This document shows positions 21,101 through 29,361 of a DNA stretch of 64,000 nt, piece by piece. Origin of the DNA: Rossellomorea aquimaris. GTDB taxonomy: Bacteria > Bacillota > Bacilli > Bacillales > Bacillaceae_B. The stretch covers positions 62,001-126,000 of the forward strand of contig NZ_VTEX01000005.1 in NCBI RefSeq assembly GCF_008180865.1. Direction: 5' to 3'. The notes beneath the pieces were generated by a model. The model saw only the letters and a program-made list of their open reading frames with translations, did no database searches and was not told the origin of the DNA. The translations under genes and the position numbers were made by a program. Every line of letters begins with the position of its first letter. Position 1 is the stretch's first letter.

Positions 21101-21485
21101 TCTCACCTTTGATCCCTGGAGTGATGGCAATCAACCCCTCACTATAGGAAGAGAGCCACTTTAACGGGAGACCATCTTTCGACTTTGCCCCGATCGCACT
21201 CGAAATCTTTAATAGATTCTGATACCCCGTTTGATTTTTCACGAGGAGAACAAGGGGGTAGGATCCTTCCTCTGACGCAATATCTGCGGTCAACCCGATA
21301 ATCGGTTTTATGTTTTCTCTTAAACACGCCTTATAAAAAGGGATGGCGGCATACATCATATTTTTATCGGTTAAAGCCAGTGCTTTATACCCTGAATTCT
21401 TCGCTTTATGTACAAGTCCATTTATCGATATCGTGCTAGACAAGAGACTATAGGCACTCGCTACTTGTAAATGAACAAATGACAT
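18135..21485 (-). CDS. dnaE: DNA polymerase III subunit alpha (DnaE)
   Basis: 1116 residues, the DnaE-type replicative polymerase that in bacilli acts together with PolC, mainly in lagging-strand initiation. Domains in order: PHP (1 to about 270), palm with the catalytic aspartates in MPDIDIDFPDHRR, thumb and fingers, tandem HhH near YSLGAIKGIGAAALKEI, and an OB fold (KITFGGYITGVK) near the C terminus. The PHP start reads VHLQVASAYS; B. subtilis has a second His at this place, which is replaced by Ala here. Start ATG 21485 (MSFVHLQV), matching the family, with AAGG 11 nt upstream. Confidence 0.96.
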   Translation of the reverse strand: MSFVHLQVASAYSLLSSTISINGLVHKAKNSGYKALALTDKNMMYAAIPFYKACLRENIKPIIGLTADIASEEGSYPLVLLVKNQTGYQNLLKISSAIGAKSKDGLPLKWLSSYSEGLIAITPGIKGEIENLLLNDESEKAKECIHTYQQIFGRNSFYLSLQKHGIPSEDTLIPLLQQVAEETGTDMVATNDVQYLDQEDHFAHECMGAIRDGVKLSEDDRDVLGSQEYYFKSKEQMVELFSDHVTELENTMKIADQCHLTIPFHQQLLPKYTLPEGVSALQELTHLCEKGLSERVESVSDEYIERLDYELEVIGRMGFSDYFLIVWDFMKYAKERKILTGPGRGSAAGSLVSYALRITDVDPIEHHLLFERFLNPERVSMPDIDIDFPDHRRDEVIEYVEGKYGSLHVAQIITFGTFAAKAALRDTGRVFGLNMKEQEQVSKLVPNQLGITLQEAYEKSKGFREFVTSSDHYKKLFQTALKLEGLPRHTSTHAAGVVMSEAPLVQWVPIQGSSSGIHLTQFSMDILEEIGLLKMDFLGLRNLSILERIVKNVQMGTNKSFSIESIPMNDPKTFELLSKGLTNGIFQLESEGMRNVLKRLKPNSFEDIVAVNALYRPGPMENIPTYIKRKHGVEKVDYPLPDLKPILEMTYGVIVYQEQIMQIASKMAGFSLGEADLLRRAVSKKKKDVLDQEREHFVSGSIRKGYTEEVAHTIYDLIVRFADYGFNRSHAVAYSMIAYQLAYLKAHYPAFFLSSLLTSVVGNETKVAQYIREAKLYDIEILPPSINTSQFVFTVESKNRIRYSLGAIKGIGAAALKEIIRARKEKPFQDLFDVCMRVSSKTINRKILENLVLSGAFDEFGMDRATLLASLDVAAQHAELVNPEGDPDLFHEEEAFLLKPKHVEVEDMTIDIKLQFEKQVLGLYLSDHPVSSYRHLYDDLGLQQIADLHKGSKITFGGYITGVKSIRTKKGEVMAFLEIGDESGEIEAVVFPNVYRNNMTRLKEGNILLFGGNVEERNDKLQFIVNQVEAMEEVQARVKAVDQKLYLKIPVGQDEEACTQRIHQTINRFKGENPVIVYYEREKKSVQLPDHLRVSPSQEALREMQQVLGEANVILQ

Positions 21486-21558
21486 GTTATGCACAACCTT
21501 TTTCTCAATATACTTTTATTATAGGAAAGAAACCGCAAAAAAGAAAATATGTTCTCCC

Positions 21559-21587
21559 TCATATCTTGTCTACTAATCCCATATAGT
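21559..21587 (+). promoter_or_regulatory. Sigma-E-like promoter of ytrH-ytrI
   Basis: TCATATC (21559-21565), 14-nt spacer, CATATAGT (21580-21587). This matches the sigma-E consensus KMATATT-N14-CATACAHT at 12 of 15 positions. ytrH and ytrI belong to the mother-cell sigma-E regulon in B. subtilis, which supports it. Confidence 0.5.
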
Positions 21588-21622
21588 TATCGTAAAGACA
21601 CGTAATAGATGGAGATGATGAA

Positions 21623-21958
21623 ATGGCAGAAGCTTTCTTTCCGGAATTATTCAAAAGCTTCTTTATTGCTATGGGGGTATTACTGGGGGGATCACTCCTC
21701 GGCGGGCTGGCTTCATTCGCAATGGGACAGCCTTTATTCATTGAAATGAGACGACTATCCGATTTCCTGCGCATCTGGGCCATCATCGCAGCGATCGGCG
21801 GAACATTCGATACGGTCTACAGCTTTGAAAAAGGTTTTCTGAACGGGGAGACAAAAGAACTCTTCAAACAATTCCTCTTAATTCTTTCCGCTTTAGGAGG
21901 AGCCAACACCGCTGCCATGATCATCTCATGGCTCACACAGGAGCATATGCCGTCATGA
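21623..21958 (+). CDS. ytrH: Sporulation membrane protein YtrH
   Basis: A 111-residue protein with three hydrophobic segments, matching YtrH of B. subtilis in sequence (SFFIAMGVLLGGSLLGG, IAAIGGTFDTVYSFEKG) and place, divergent from dnaE. YtrH is needed for efficient sporulation and acts in the mother cell; its biochemical role is not known. Its last 4 nt (ATGA) overlap the start of ytrI, so the pair is coupled. Confidence 0.9.
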   Translation: MAEAFFPELFKSFFIAMGVLLGGSLLGGLASFAMGQPLFIEMRRLSDFLRIWAIIAAIGGTFDTVYSFEKGFLNGETKELFKQFLLILSALGGANTAAMIISWLTQEHMPS

Positions 21959-22458
21959 GAATCCCACCCTTTTATCGGCTTCCCTCCTGGCAGCGATTCT
22001 TCGCAGGGATGGTTGTAGGCGGAATCATCAGCTGGATGATCTTCTTATTCATGTTCGGAACCATGCATGAGAAGCAGGCCCAAAAGATAGAAGAACAGAA
22101 AAACGACATCAGCAAACTGAAAAACACCTTGTCCTATCTTCAAGAAGAATACAAACAACTAAACACTGAAAACGAACATGAACTCACCATCCAGGAAGTC
22201 AAAGTGAAAATCATCAACAATACGAAAACAAAAGTCGAGTTACTCAGTATTCACGAAACAGAGGATCAGTTGAGCGAGGATTTGCGGAGCCTTTTGACTA
22301 AAGACTTAGAAACGGTGTACGGGAATAAGGAACTCATCAAGAAGATTATTGAAAACAAAACGGTCAAATTGAATGATAAGTCCTTTAATCTGAAAGTGCG
22401 TGAGATGTACTTTTATACAACTACCCAGATTACGTTGGAGTTGAAGTATGAGGAATGA
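21955..22458 (+). CDS. ytrI: Sporulation membrane protein YtrI
   Basis: 167 residues starting MRIPPFYRLPSWQRFF. One transmembrane segment (about 16-37) is followed by a charged coiled-coil stretch (about 40-75) and a C-terminal globular part. It matches B. subtilis YtrI, a partner of YtrH in sporulation. The ATG at 21955 overlaps the ytrH stop and has AGGAG upstream; the frame is open a little further upstream but that part lies inside ytrH. It is the last gene of the conserved core block. Confidence 0.88.
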   Translation: MRIPPFYRLPSWQRFFAGMVVGGIISWMIFLFMFGTMHEKQAQKIEEQKNDISKLKNTLSYLQEEYKQLNTENEHELTIQEVKVKIINNTKTKVELLSIHETEDQLSEDLRSLLTKDLETVYGNKELIKKIIENKTVKLNDKSFNLKVREMYFYTTTQITLELKYEE

Positions 22459-22466
22459 TGTTGGTG

Positions 22467-22514
22467 GACGAACCTGTTGGAGAGGCGTTAGTGCCTTTTG
22501 ATGAGAGGTTCGTC
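22467..22514 (+). terminator. Probable terminator after ytrI
   Basis: A 9-bp stem GACGAACCT/AGGTTCGTC (22467-22475 with 22506-22514) with a 30-nt loop, followed by TTATTTT. The loop is long, so termination is only probable. Confidence 0.5.
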
Positions 22515-22594
22515 TTATTTTGGGCGGCCTCTGCTGCCGGTTAGCGAAGACGGGAGAGCTGCACTCCATGTCGTAATGCATACCTATTTAAAGA

Positions 22595-22716
22595 AAATTC
22601 GACACGGAGGATCAATTATTCAAAAAGAGGATCAATAAATCAAAATCAGGATTAATTAATTCCAAACAGGATTAATAATCTGTAATCAGGATTAAAAAAA
22701 GCCCAATCCGGATCAA
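22595..22716 (+). repeat. Phased 20-bp GGATYA repeat array, copy 1
   Basis: Six units whose GGAT(C/T)A cores begin at 22609, 22629, 22649, 22669, 22689 and 22710, a period of 20-21 bp. The sequence between cores is only partly conserved (often AAATCA or AATC before the GG). A head ATTCGACA (22597-22604) precedes the first unit, as in copies 2-4. It lies in the gap between ytrI and the alpha/beta hydrolase gene, in sense direction after ytrI. The rest of this 464-nt gap holds only the ytrI terminator. Confidence 0.8.
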
Positions 22717-22922
22717 TCTCTTCACAGAAGGCTTCCTCATCAGGAATTTCAATCCGAATCCGGCCACTCAGACCCGTCCAGGATCCTACTCCAGCTGAAA
22801 ATAGACAATCGAAAGTCATTTCACGTCCAAAAGCAGCTCATCTACTATGCTGAAAGTGCCACTTATCATCAGCATGATCTTTCTTTAATCTGCACCAGGA
22901 CTTTAACCTCTACACTGTTCTT

Positions 22923-23795
22923 TCATTCACTCCGTATAAATGCACGCTCACGATTTCCCTTAACAAACAAATCATACTCTTCCGCAAATCGCTCTGCCTC
23001 TTCCAGGAATGGATAATGGTTACTTATCTCAAAGATTACTAATTTGGAGTGAGGTATACCTTCAGCCATCTCAATGGAATACAGTAAAGGACATTGGACA
23101 TCATATCTGCCACACATGACCAAGGTGGGGACTGAAATAAACTCCAGTTTTCTACTTACATCATAAACTTGTAACTCCCGGATAAAAAAGTTCATTCGTG
23201 CAGCAGACAACCCTTTATGAATGTCTAGTGAAAAAAGCTCACCATATTTTCCAGGCGAGAACAAAGACAATTTCGTCCTTTCCACCGTTAGTTCTTTTCT
23301 TTTTTCCATTGGTAAATCCGACTGTTTTAACGTTTCTATCAGTTCCTGCATCCTGTTGAAATCCTGATGCGCAGAATTATAAATACAATCTTCTGAGAAG
23401 GTCATATATTCTCTTGCAGCTGCACCAACGATCACATTAACATGGAGACTTTCTGAAAAGTGGATTCCGTAAAGTATCCCTAACATCCCTCCTGTTGAAT
23501 GACCGGCGAACCCCCATTGAAGAAACCCTAAAGCTTCACGAATCGCTTCCAAGTCGAATATGGATTCCAGCATACTCAGCTGATAGGGTTCGTTTGCTTT
23601 CTCCGATTGACCGGCTTCCCGTAAGTTGATTAAAAAGACTTGGTTTGTCCTTGTAAATGACTCTGCAAAATAGTCACCGGTTTGGTTAAATTCTGAATAA
23701 TGGTGGGTCACACAAAGCGGCGCTCCCTGACCCTTGATAAATAGCTCAAATACTCCGCGTGTTGTATGTAGTAATTTCCTTTTCCAATTCCCCAT
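22923..23795 (-). CDS. Alpha/beta hydrolase (paralogue of the gene at 62957-63799)
   Basis: 290 residues, alpha/beta-hydrolase fold, probably cytoplasmic. The likely triad is the nucleophile serine in GHSTGG, the Asp in CGRYDVQCP and the His in SNHYPFLEE near the C terminus; the oxyanion strand is in LCVTHHYSEF. It resembles proline-iminopeptidase-type hydrolases, but the substrate is unknown. The start is ATG 23795 (MGNWKRK) with AAAGGGACG upstream. It clearly resembles the hydrolase at 62957-63799 along its whole length, so the two are paralogues at opposite ends of the accessory region. Confidence 0.85.
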   Translation of the reverse strand: MGNWKRKLLHTTRGVFELFIKGQGAPLCVTHHYSEFNQTGDYFAESFTRTNQVFLINLREAGQSEKANEPYQLSMLESIFDLEAIREALGFLQWGFAGHSTGGMLGILYGIHFSESLHVNVIVGAAAREYMTFSEDCIYNSAHQDFNRMQELIETLKQSDLPMEKRKELTVERTKLSLFSPGKYGELFSLDIHKGLSAARMNFFIRELQVYDVSRKLEFISVPTLVMCGRYDVQCPLLYSIEMAEGIPHSKLVIFEISNHYPFLEEAERFAEEYDLFVKGNRERAFIRSE

Positions 23796-23858
23796 CGTCA
23801 CGTCCCTTTCTGAGCTAAAATATTTGGCAATGATACCAAAACTTAAAACATGATTCAC

Positions 23859-24110
23859 TTAAAATAATCCTAAATAAGAAAATAAAAATATTAACACCAC
23901 ATACTTATAAGCATTGCTTGATGATTTTTTATTGTTTGTTTTCCTTTTTATATCTATGGTTAAAAATCCAAGTAAAACAATGATCAATACATATGTAATA
24001 GCTTCCTTTATTGACGACAGTCCACTCATAAGTGTTAACAGTAAAACTAAACTCACGATAAATATGAACGTTATAGGAATGTACTCAAGTTTAAATTTGA
24101 CGTTTTTCAA
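23859..24110 (-). CDS. Small membrane protein, unknown function
   Basis: 83 residues with three hydrophobic segments (about 9-28, 37-55 and 68-83) separated by short charged loops, one with KRKTNNKKSSSN. No family recognised. The start is taken as TTG 24110 because GGGGGTGAT lies just upstream; an earlier TTG at 24125 would precede that Shine-Dalgarno. It ends 63 nt before the start of the hydrolase gene in the same direction and may be cotranscribed. Confidence 0.55.
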   Translation of the reverse strand: MKNVKFKLEYIPITFIFIVSLVLLLTLMSGLSSIKEAITYVLIIVLLGFLTIDIKRKTNNKKSSSNAYKYVVLIFLFSYLGLF

Positions 24111-24180
24111 GTGTATCACCCCCAATAATTCCCTTCATTTTCATCAGCTTGCTCTCCCATTAGAATGAAAAATCTTAGGT

Positions 24181-25467
24181 TTAACCTAAATCACGTTCTC
24201 TTCTCAGACGCCTTTCAACACCGGCTATAACATCTCCTGCCTCTTGCACATTCTTTTTCCAAATGACTTTCCTCATGATAATACCAACGGTTCCTATAAG
24301 GATCAGGACCACGCCAATCCACCTGAACACATGCAGTACGCCAAAGTGATGAATAAGTACACCGCCAAGAAGGGGACCGGCAATGAACAATATACTTAGC
24401 GTCGAGTCCACTATACCCGACACTCTTCCTATCGCTTCTGTGGGAGGTTCCTTCTGGATCATGTAATTCACTGCCGTAAATGTTATCCCAGTGCCAATGC
24501 CGCCGATAAAGGCAAAACAGATTGCTACTATTAATGTACTTTGATGATCCAGAAAACCTAAACCGCCTGTCATAACACCGATCAGGAGACTACCAGTCCC
24601 GAAGAACCATCCATAGCTCTTGATTGTATCCAGCTTAGTAAGAACAAGAATGACCAGAAGAGAGCCGCCCCCGATAGCAGAGATCGTCCACCCTGTCATC
24701 TCTGTCTTATTGGGAAACACCTCGCTGAATAATGTTACAAGCTGAGCGTCGATCATTTGAATCGTCAGGGTGATGACCATTCCGTACAGCATACTTGCCA
24801 GCAAGATCCTGTTCTTAAAGACGATTTCCCATCCTTCCTTCCACGAGCGAAAGAAATGAGCGTGAACATCCGGGGTTGTTCCTTCGTTGTTCTCATTATT
24901 TCGTAAAGCTATCCTTGATAATATGATTCCTGAGAGGATGAAGGCAACCGAATTGATACCTATCGAAATGTCCGGGCTGAAGACTCCCGAAACAGACCCA
25001 CCCAATAGCGGACCCACCACTTTCACCAATTGAAGCAGGCTACCGTTAATCGTAACAGCCTTCATTAAATTCTCTTCATCTACAATGTTCCTCACTAAAC
25101 CTTGCTGAGCGGGGGTGCCGACCACTCCAACGGTATTCCTTAACAGAAGAACGAACAGAGCCACCATAGGGGAGGACACAAACACAAGCAATAGCGTTAG
25201 ACATCCCCTGATCCAGTCTGAATAAATCAGGATTCTCAGCTTGTCTTTCCGGTCCACAAACACCCCTGCCAACTGGCCAAATAACGTACTCGGAATGGCG
25301 TACATAACAGGGATCATGGCAATCAACATAGGGTCGGCATTCCATGTATACCTGAATAGAATGAGAACTGCGATGAAATCAAACCAATTCCCAAGATTCG
25401 ATAGTGCATTAGCTGAAAAAAACTTGATGAAATTTTGATCTTTCCAGATCGATGGATTTTCCCCCAT
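24181..25467 (-). CDS. MFS transporter
   Basis: 428 residues with about 12 hydrophobic segments, of the MFS group around macrolide/multidrug exporters (MefA/YfmO-like). The family marker between TM2 and TM3 appears as GQLAGVFVDRKDKLR. It probably exports a small compound from the cytoplasm with proton exchange. The start is ATG 25467, with GGAGGG upstream; the preceding in-frame ATG at 25488 has none. The regulator gene upstream ends 60 nt before this start in the same direction, so regulation of the pump by it is likely. Confidence 0.85.
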   Translation of the reverse strand: MGENPSIWKDQNFIKFFSANALSNLGNWFDFIAVLILFRYTWNADPMLIAMIPVMYAIPSTLFGQLAGVFVDRKDKLRILIYSDWIRGCLTLLLVFVSSPMVALFVLLLRNTVGVVGTPAQQGLVRNIVDEENLMKAVTINGSLLQLVKVVGPLLGGSVSGVFSPDISIGINSVAFILSGIILSRIALRNNENNEGTTPDVHAHFFRSWKEGWEIVFKNRILLASMLYGMVITLTIQMIDAQLVTLFSEVFPNKTEMTGWTISAIGGGSLLVILVLTKLDTIKSYGWFFGTGSLLIGVMTGGLGFLDHQSTLIVAICFAFIGGIGTGITFTAVNYMIQKEPPTEAIGRVSGIVDSTLSILFIAGPLLGGVLIHHFGVLHVFRWIGVVLILIGTVGIIMRKVIWKKNVQEAGDVIAGVERRLRRERDLG

Positions 25468-25526
25468 ACCTGATCCCTCCACATTCATTCTTTATCAAAG
25501 AATAAATGATGAATGTCAGAGGAATA

Positions 25527-26669
25527 TCAGAGATAAGTCTCAAGCTGGTTTCGAATGATAGATTCTAGATTAATTAATTGATACTCTTCCTCATATTTCT
25601 TCAATTGAAGGGAATATACCCGGGATAAGTCCAGGTCTGTCTCGTATTCAGCCAAGTAAAACAAAATGGTATTCAGGCTGATGAATAGTCCAGGGACATA
25701 TCTTGCTTGTGAAAATTGGTCCAACCCTCGATCAAAAAAGTGTTTCGCTTCGATTCTATCTCCTTTATACAGTGAGGCAATCCCTTTAATGATCATAAAA
25801 CTTGCTCTCTCTCTTAAAAAAGGATAATGTTGGAGCTCTTTCTCAATTTCCATTAGTCTTACTGTTATCCGGTCATCATCTTTTTTTGATAATAGTATGT
25901 AGAGCTCAATGAAGGAAAGGAGTGGGATAAACCCATCCACTTTCCTTTCCTGCACCGCATTTTTTGATTGTGCCAAAAGAATTTCCGCATCTTCCAGCTG
26001 ACCGGTGAATACAAGAAGGGGTAACCGATTTAACATTTCCAGTTCAGTACGGTGATCTACTGGAATGTTCGGGTTGGCCATGGCTTTTGTAAAATACTCC
26101 AGACACTTATTCTTGTCCTCTGCTATGTAGGAATATATGTGCAGTAAGTAATAACATCGATCCCAAAATGGAAGATCCCTCGATTCAGCTATCCATTTGA
26201 AATTCCCTTTCATGAATTGAAGGTACAAACGGTTCTGTATCTCCAGTTCAAAGCCCAACACTGACTGGTTTTCCTCCAGAAGCTTCAAGGCATCACCTTG
26301 ACCATATAAGTGATATTTACGAAAAAGCATTGCCATACTCGAAGAAACTTCATCGTCCTGCAGCAGGACATTCTCCCTGACCGTTTCCCTGATCTTCAGT
26401 TTATACCCCACTCCCCTTATGGTCTCAATACTCATAATGGAAGAATGGGGTTTCAATTTCTTTCTGACTCTGTAGATATGATCATCGACCGTCCTGTCAG
26501 TTGGTTCTTCCCTTGTCCAAACTGCATCCAGCAGCTCATCCCGAGTGAAAATACGGGACGGGCTTCGAAATAAACATTCAAATAACTGAAATTCCTTCCT
26601 CAAAAAATGAATTTCTTCTGAATGATATTTTAGTTTATATTCATTGTGTAATAGCTCAATATTATCCAT
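25527..26669 (-). CDS. Winged-helix (OmpR/PhoB-type) regulator with C-terminal helical repeats
   Basis: 380 residues. The first about 95 are a Trans_reg_C winged helix (FLRKEFQLFECLFRSPSR, TVDDHIYRVRKKLK, TIRGVGYKL) at the N terminus, without a receiver domain. The rest is helical and resembles the TPR-like repeats of SARP/BTAD-type activators (alternating short helices over about 120-380). It probably senses a ligand or protein and controls the MFS gene downstream. ATG 26669 with AGGTGAATC. It lies 8 nt after the HIT protein gene, so it is in one transcription unit with it. Confidence 0.75.
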   Translation of the reverse strand: MDNIELLHNEYKLKYHSEEIHFLRKEFQLFECLFRSPSRIFTRDELLDAVWTREEPTDRTVDDHIYRVRKKLKPHSSIMSIETIRGVGYKLKIRETVRENVLLQDDEVSSSMAMLFRKYHLYGQGDALKLLEENQSVLGFELEIQNRLYLQFMKGNFKWIAESRDLPFWDRCYYLLHIYSYIAEDKNKCLEYFTKAMANPNIPVDHRTELEMLNRLPLLVFTGQLEDAEILLAQSKNAVQERKVDGFIPLLSFIELYILLSKKDDDRITVRLMEIEKELQHYPFLRERASFMIIKGIASLYKGDRIEAKHFFDRGLDQFSQARYVPGLFISLNTILFYLAEYETDLDLSRVYSLQLKKYEEEYQLINLESIIRNQLETYL

Positions 26670-26677
26670 TGATTCAC

Positions 26678-27151
26678 CTACATCGTGTATCCTTTTTCAT
26701 GAAAACGCTCCATTAGTTTTTCTTTTAAAACCAAATGCTTTTCTTCTGAATATAAGTAAGTACTGTCTATCCAATGTTTTGGAGAATAATTCCACACTGG
26801 TTTTGACACATACTCTTCCCTTTCCCATTCGTACCTGGGGAAAATGTGGGCGTGTAAGAAGGCATCTGCGTTTCCGTAAATCGAATAATTGATTCGTTTC
26901 GGTTTACACACTTCCGTTATGACATCTCCAATTATGCTCATATCGAGTAAATACTCACTTCTCTGTTTCGTATCCAGGTCGTTCAACGAATTCACTTCAA
27001 CGTACGGTAGCAAGACACAATATCCAGGTAAAAATTGTGTATCCCCCATTACGGAAAAACCACTTGTCATCTTGGCCAGTACCATAGGATTGCGGCCAGC
27101 ATGAGCAGACCCGATCCGATCTTTTTTCCATTGGTCATTGTTCATTGACAT
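26678..27151 (-). CDS. HIT-like nucleotide-binding protein
   Basis: 157 residues. The C-terminal half carries the histidine triad core FLHAHIFPRYEWE, where HAHIFP corresponds to the HxHxH motif with the third His replaced (F-P-R), so the triad is incomplete. An upstream loop is NYSIYGNADAF. Members hydrolyse dinucleoside polyphosphates or nucleotide conjugates; the missing third His makes activity uncertain. Start ATG 27151 (MSMNNDQ) with GGAGG 8 nt upstream. It precedes the winged-helix/TPR regulator by 8 nt. Confidence 0.7.
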   Translation of the reverse strand: MSMNNDQWKKDRIGSAHAGRNPMVLAKMTSGFSVMGDTQFLPGYCVLLPYVEVNSLNDLDTKQRSEYLLDMSIIGDVITEVCKPKRINYSIYGNADAFLHAHIFPRYEWEREEYVSKPVWNYSPKHWIDSTYLYSEEKHLVLKEKLMERFHEKGYTM

Positions 27152-27190
27152 ACAAGGAACCTCCAAAATTCACATTTATTTACCTCTCAA

Positions 27191-27613
27191 TCACGAAAAC
27201 AATACAATAAAAATTTGATAAAATCGAAACAGCGCCCCTATAAATACAGCACCTACAGCAGCCATCAATAGATACCTGAATTTGAAAAACCACTGGTGTT
27301 TATATTCATTAGGATCCTTCCACTCCTGAATATCTTTTTTCAAAGTGTAAAAGAAAAGGAGGAACAGCGGTAAGACAATAAGTATGATAATACCAAAAAA
27401 GAAAACCTGCTTGTAATACATCATGGATGATTCCTTCAGAAAAACTTTCAATACTTCACCCAGTGCAACAAAAAGCAAAATCAACAGCATGACATTGGAT
27501 GTGAAAACGGCAGAGAGTTTTCTCCCTTTCTTTATGTCCCTTATGATTAAATATGGAATCAAAAAAAGGAGGACAAGCACTGCCGATGCGTAAAAATATG
27601 TACTTCCAGACAT
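27191..27613 (-). CDS. Membrane protein of unknown function
   Basis: 140 residues with four predicted transmembrane segments separated by short charged loops (RDIKKGRK, KKDIQEWKDPNEYKHQ). No family recognised. The start is ATG 27613 with AGGAGGAA upstream; it is 19 nt after the amj stop, so it forms a unit with the alternate lipid II flippase gene. A role linked to the cell envelope is only suggested by this neighbour. Confidence 0.6.
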   Translation of the reverse strand: MSGSTYFYASAVLVLLFLIPYLIIRDIKKGRKLSAVFTSNVMLLILLFVALGEVLKVFLKESSMMYYKQVFFFGIIILIVLPLFLLFFYTLKKDIQEWKDPNEYKHQWFFKFRYLLMAAVGAVFIGALFRFYQIFIVLFS

Positions 27614-27632
27614 GGGATTCCTCCTCTTTTCC

Positions 27633-28451
27633 TTAACTAACAAAAAACTGAGACATCCAGGCAATATAGTATGAGCCCGGGATAAAGATCAGTTGAGCGA
27701 TCACTGTCCCGAACAATCTTGAAATGATCATCATGATGGAAAGACCTTTTAATTCTGTATAATTCCCCTTCCCATTTGCCACATCATCAGCCAACACGGA
27801 AATCTTAGGATCAATGAACAGGGTAAGTAAAATGGTTGCGATACCATTGATCAATCCCGAAGCCATCGTCGCACTGTGTCCTCTATCAGGTACGATGATC
27901 GCAGCATATAGCGCAGATAGAACCCCAATCGTGTAAACCGCTGTAATCATCATATTGATGAAAAACAACCTCTTGGGGATTGCCCTGAAATTGATTCCCG
28001 TCAAATATCTTCTACCCGGTTTGGCGATATGATTGATCCCTCTTTTATAAAGGTCATTTTTAAACCCAAGCTTGATCAATCGGGGAACAGAACCTCCCTG
28101 CTCTGAAAGGTGGATAATTCCCCTGGAGAACAAAGCAACGAATGTAGGCAATAATATAATTCCCAGGATTGTCCCTAAAGTAGAGGCACCAATCAACACC
28201 CTGAATTGCCCATCTATCACTTCTAATTCTCTGCCATCTGGTGCAGCATCGATGAGACCGCCTGTAAAAGGCTGCTGCATCATATTCGACATCCTTGAAA
28301 CAATGACCATCATATTAAACAAAGATAGACCCGAAGCGATTAGCTTCACCCTTGCCCCGGATAACCGGACAGCATAAGCAAGGGTTTCAATGCTATGTAT
28401 AATCAGAATAAATAGTGCAATTGATATAACTGGTAAAGAAACAAACTCCAC
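27633..28451 (-). CDS. amj: Alternate lipid II flippase Amj (DUF2837 family)
   Basis: 272 residues, multi-pass membrane protein. The N-terminal segment ending in IIHSIETLAYAVRLSGARVKLIA and SLFNMMVIVSRMSNMMQ match the YdaH/Amj family. In B. subtilis Amj can replace MurJ for moving lipid II across the membrane and is induced by cell-wall stress through sigma-M. The start is the GTG at 28451, with GGGAG 8 nt upstream. No sigma-M type promoter was recognised in the short gap to the deaminase gene. A membrane protein of unknown function follows. Confidence 0.85.
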   Translation of the reverse strand: MEFVSLPVISIALFILIIHSIETLAYAVRLSGARVKLIASGLSLFNMMVIVSRMSNMMQQPFTGGLIDAAPDGRELEVIDGQFRVLIGASTLGTILGIILLPTFVALFSRGIIHLSEQGGSVPRLIKLGFKNDLYKRGINHIAKPGRRYLTGINFRAIPKRLFFINMMITAVYTIGVLSALYAAIIVPDRGHSATMASGLINGIATILLTLFIDPKISVLADDVANGKGNYTELKGLSIMMIISRLFGTVIAQLIFIPGSYYIAWMSQFFVS

Positions 28452-28544
28452 GACGACAGCTCCCTTTTTTATCCAAAACATATTATAGCATTAAAAAAAG
28501 GAACATTCCGTATTTTTGAAATATTCCTTGAATTCGGCTCTCCA

Positions 28545-28946
28545 TTATTTTCTATACGCCTCATACCAATGAAAAGGTTGAAGTTCTTTTAAAGTCTTAA
28601 ATAGTAGATCACCTTCAGGATGAAAAATTCCAACCTTCACGCTCGCCCCCCAATAGAAAAGCCTCTCCTGACAAATACCACAAGGTGTTAGAACTTTGTA
28701 CTCGGAATTTTCATCATCACGCACGACACAAATGGAATGAGTCACTTCAGTATCCAGTTTATGCGCTTCCAGTATGGCTCCCGTTTCGATACATAACTCT
28801 GTGGAAGCATTGATGATTTCAGGGGAAACGCTAGTAAGGACCTCTCCTCTTTTTGTATACATAGCAGCAGCACCGCCCCAACCTGGCGGGTATCTTTTTT
28901 CGATTAAGGCTACCGCTTCTTCGAATAGTGTTTTTTCAATGTTCAT
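28545..28946 (-). CDS. Cytidine deaminase-like protein
   Basis: 133 residues of the cytidine deaminase superfamily. The zinc site is visible as C-x-E (LCIETGAILEA, about residues 51-61) and PCGICQE (about 88-94), the Cys-only ligand set used by tetrameric CDA and blasticidin-S deaminase. It hydrolyses an amino group from cytidine or a related nucleoside antibiotic; which one cannot be told. Monocistronic-looking; the repeat array copy 2 lies 200 nt upstream. Confidence 0.75.
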   Translation of the reverse strand: MNIEKTLFEEAVALIEKRYPPGWGGAAAMYTKRGEVLTSVSPEIINASTELCIETGAILEAHKLDTEVTHSICVVRDDENSEYKVLTPCGICQERLFYWGASVKVGIFHPEGDLLFKTLKELQPFHWYEAYRK

Positions 28947-29142
28947 CTATTAGCCCCCTCTAAAATGCAAATTGCAAACTTCCTATTTACTCTATACTAC
29001 GTTGGTCATTTTCATTTTACCAGGCGAATGAAGGGCTGAAATCTTCCTATTCTAACTAGAAATCTATTGAAATGTTCGTATTTACTGCTTGAATAAGGGC
29101 TCTGTCGGAGTAAAACCTACGATCAGTACTCTCTCCAGCGAT

Positions 29143-29275
29143 TTATGATCCGGTTTGGACTCTTTATGATCCTCTTTTTGAAAATATGATCCGGTTTTGG
29201 GAACTTATGATCCTGATTTTCGATATATGATCCTGATTATCATTTTATGACCCGTTTGTCGAATAATCCTCATTC
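29143..29275 (-). repeat. Phased 20-bp GGATYA repeat array, copy 2
   Basis: On the minus strand seven cores, seen on the plus strand as TTATGATCC-like words at 29143, 29164, 29184, 29205, 29225 and 29245 plus a degenerate one near 29261. Spacings are 20-21 bp. The head ATTCGACA occupies 29257-29264 (reverse strand), next to the first unit. It lies downstream of the LLM oxidoreductase gene in sense direction. The remaining gap 28947-29142 shows nothing clear. Confidence 0.8.
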
Positions 29276-29307
29276 AAGGGCTACCGTCGTCTTCCCTACA
29301 AAAAAGA

Positions 29308-29345
29308 AAAGCTCCCAGGCATTTGATCAAATACCTGGGAGCTTT
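29308..29345 (-). terminator. Terminator after the LLM oxidoreductase gene
   Basis: A perfect 12-bp stem AAAGCTCCCAGG (29308-29319 with 29334-29345), followed on the minus strand by TCTTTTTTGT. The loop itself is a 12-bp palindrome. Confidence 0.85.
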
Positions 29346-29361
29346 GGTGCAGTCAATCCTT

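Noticed and set aside
22595-22716. CRISPR-like array because of the regular 20-bp period
   Set aside because: The units have only a 6-bp constant core and no unique spacers between identical repeats; no cas genes are in the window.
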